Shown: positions 53,389 through 54,096 of the stretch, piece by piece | Layout of the letters: each line of letters opens with the position of its first letter | How positions within the stretch are numbered: position 1 is the first letter of the stretch | From: Phocaeicola oris | Lineage (GTDB): Bacteria > Bacteroidota > Bacteroidia > Bacteroidales > Bacteroidaceae | Length of the DNA stretch: 54,096 nucleotides | Assembly (NCBI RefSeq): GCF_021295095.1 | Contig: NZ_JAJLQX010000021.1 | Location: forward strand, 1 to 54,096 | Reading direction: 5' to 3' | Notes under the pieces: generated by a model | Seen by the model: only the letters and a program-made list of their open reading frames with translations | Told to the model about the DNA's origin: nothing | Databases searched by the model: none | Program-made: the position numbers and the translations under genes

Positions 53389-54096
53389 ATGAAAACAACG
53401 AAAATTTTATTATTGTCGGGCATGCTAATCTCATTGGGCATGCTAACCTCGTGTACCAACGACGACCTCGTTAATGGTCGTCAGACCGGTGGCGACAAAG
53501 GCGCTGCCGTAACCTTCCATGTGAGCGACGCACAGGCCGAAGCTCAAAACGTCGCCTCCTCCTTCGGCGGTGCCGTTACCCGTGCGGCCTTTGCCGAGAG
53601 ACTTGCCGTGCAGTCCCTCACGCCCGAAGACCTCACCTCGCAGAAGCTCTCTGTAGTGGGAGCCGACGATGCCTGCCTCATCGAAACCACCGTGGCAGGC
53701 ATCCATCCCGTGCCAACATCACCACCACTGCCACATTGGAAAATTTCAGCTCCATCGGTTACCGTGGCACAACCTCGGGCAACCTCGAAACCACACCGTG
53801 GTTCTACAATGAGGAAACCGGTCCCGACGGCAACCTCATTACGCCTATGCTGTGGTCGTGGGGAAAACGTTACGGTAAGTTCTTCGCCGTGGCACCGCAA
53901 GTGACTGCCGGCTACGGTAAGATTACGCTTTCGCCTGCCGACCATTCGGGCACGCCATACGTGGATTTCGAGGTGGAGCCTGACGTGAAGAATCAGAAAG
54001 ACCTGATGACTGCCTGCTCGGGCGAGGTGCACTATGCCGAGTGGGGATCGGCTCCCACTACCAACCTGACGTTCCGCCATGCCCTCACCGCCGTGC
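53389..54096 (+). pseudogene. Fimbrillin-family lipoprotein gene, frameshifted and cut by the window end
   Basis: The first frame (53389-about 53710) encodes a lipoprotein signal (LLLSGMLISLGMLTSC, Cys near residue 22) and the fimbrillin start TNDDLVNG...AAVTFHVSDAQAE, VTRAAFAERLAVQSLTPEDLTSQKLSVVG and CLIETTVAGIHP. The family sequence then continues in another frame, from about 53703: SRANITTTATLENFSSIGYRG, TPWFYNEETGPDGNLITPMLWSWGKRYGKFFAVAPQV and onward, open to the end. A small deletion of a non-multiple of three between IHP and RAN would explain this. There is no homopolymer at the site, so slippage-type phase variation is unlikely. Fimbrillins are surface fimbria or matrix subunits. Confidence 0.8.

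Noticed and set aside
53389-53904. A complete 171-residue fimbrillin
   Set aside because: After about residue 107 the translation is Pro/Ser-rich nonsense, while true family sequence continues in another frame.

Overview
The window looks like chromosome of a gut Bacteroides-type bacterium (phylum Bacteroidota). The evidence is a SusC/SusD pair, GH13 and GH77 starch enzymes, the gene order of the division and cell-wall (dcw) cluster, a neighbouring pair of glycine-lipid acyltransferase genes, a hybrid sensor kinase/AraC regulator, a fimbrillin gene, and repeated matches to the Bacteroides promoter form (-33 TTTG, -7 TAnnTTTG). All statements come from reading the sequence and translations; no database search was run.

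Layout. 1-4395: 3' part of a glycan-utilisation locus (SusC fragment, SusD, GH29 alpha-L-fucosidase) whose left edge is a repeat-bearing junction. 4373-4733: transposase remnant and terminators. 4769-11765 (-): maltodextrin module (secreted GH13, HU-like regulator, MFS sugar transporter, 4-alpha-glucanotransferase). 12071-14592 (-): gyrB, rpsT and tRNA-Glu. 14728-16535 (+): recO and a complete IS982-family element with a 7-bp target duplication. 16898-33006 (-): the dcw cluster, transcribed mraZ, rsmH, ftsL, ftsI, murE, mraY, murD, ftsW, murG, murC, ftsQ, ftsA, ftsZ, yqeY, with a likely MraZ operator upstream. 34039-35865 (+): glsA/glsB-like acyltransferases. 35917-36207 (-): two very small genes. 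36477-40977 (-): hybrid two-component regulator and dGTPase. 41099-45513 (+): dut, TPR lipoprotein, DUF4292-type lipoprotein, EnvC-like protein. 45880-52394: M20 deacylase (-), acyl-CoA ligase, RF2, a small membrane protein, CYTH protein and SNF-type transporter (+). 52753-54096 (+): a GC-rich block with a good promoter, a long leader, a 51-residue Gly-rich peptide gene and a frameshifted fimbrillin gene that runs off the window.

The most unusual signal is a family of five intergenic arrays (7501-7588, 16698-16807, 33553-33684, 45585-45716, 52493-52624). Each is built from exact 22-bp units without spacers, with a shared template (core TSATNCGNATGAGTTG, or a TCAC...GTGA variant). Neighbouring units often carry the core in opposite orientation, so they can fold into stems of 9-17 bp with a constant 10-nt loop. 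None lies in a coding region, and three end in a T-rich last unit. I do not recognise this as a named repeat family.

How the genes work together: the left third imports and degrades fucosylated glycans and starch-like glucans. The centre builds and divides the cell wall as one long, tightly packed transcription unit. The right third handles nucleotide-pool hygiene, envelope lipids and lipoproteins, translation termination and surface fimbriae.
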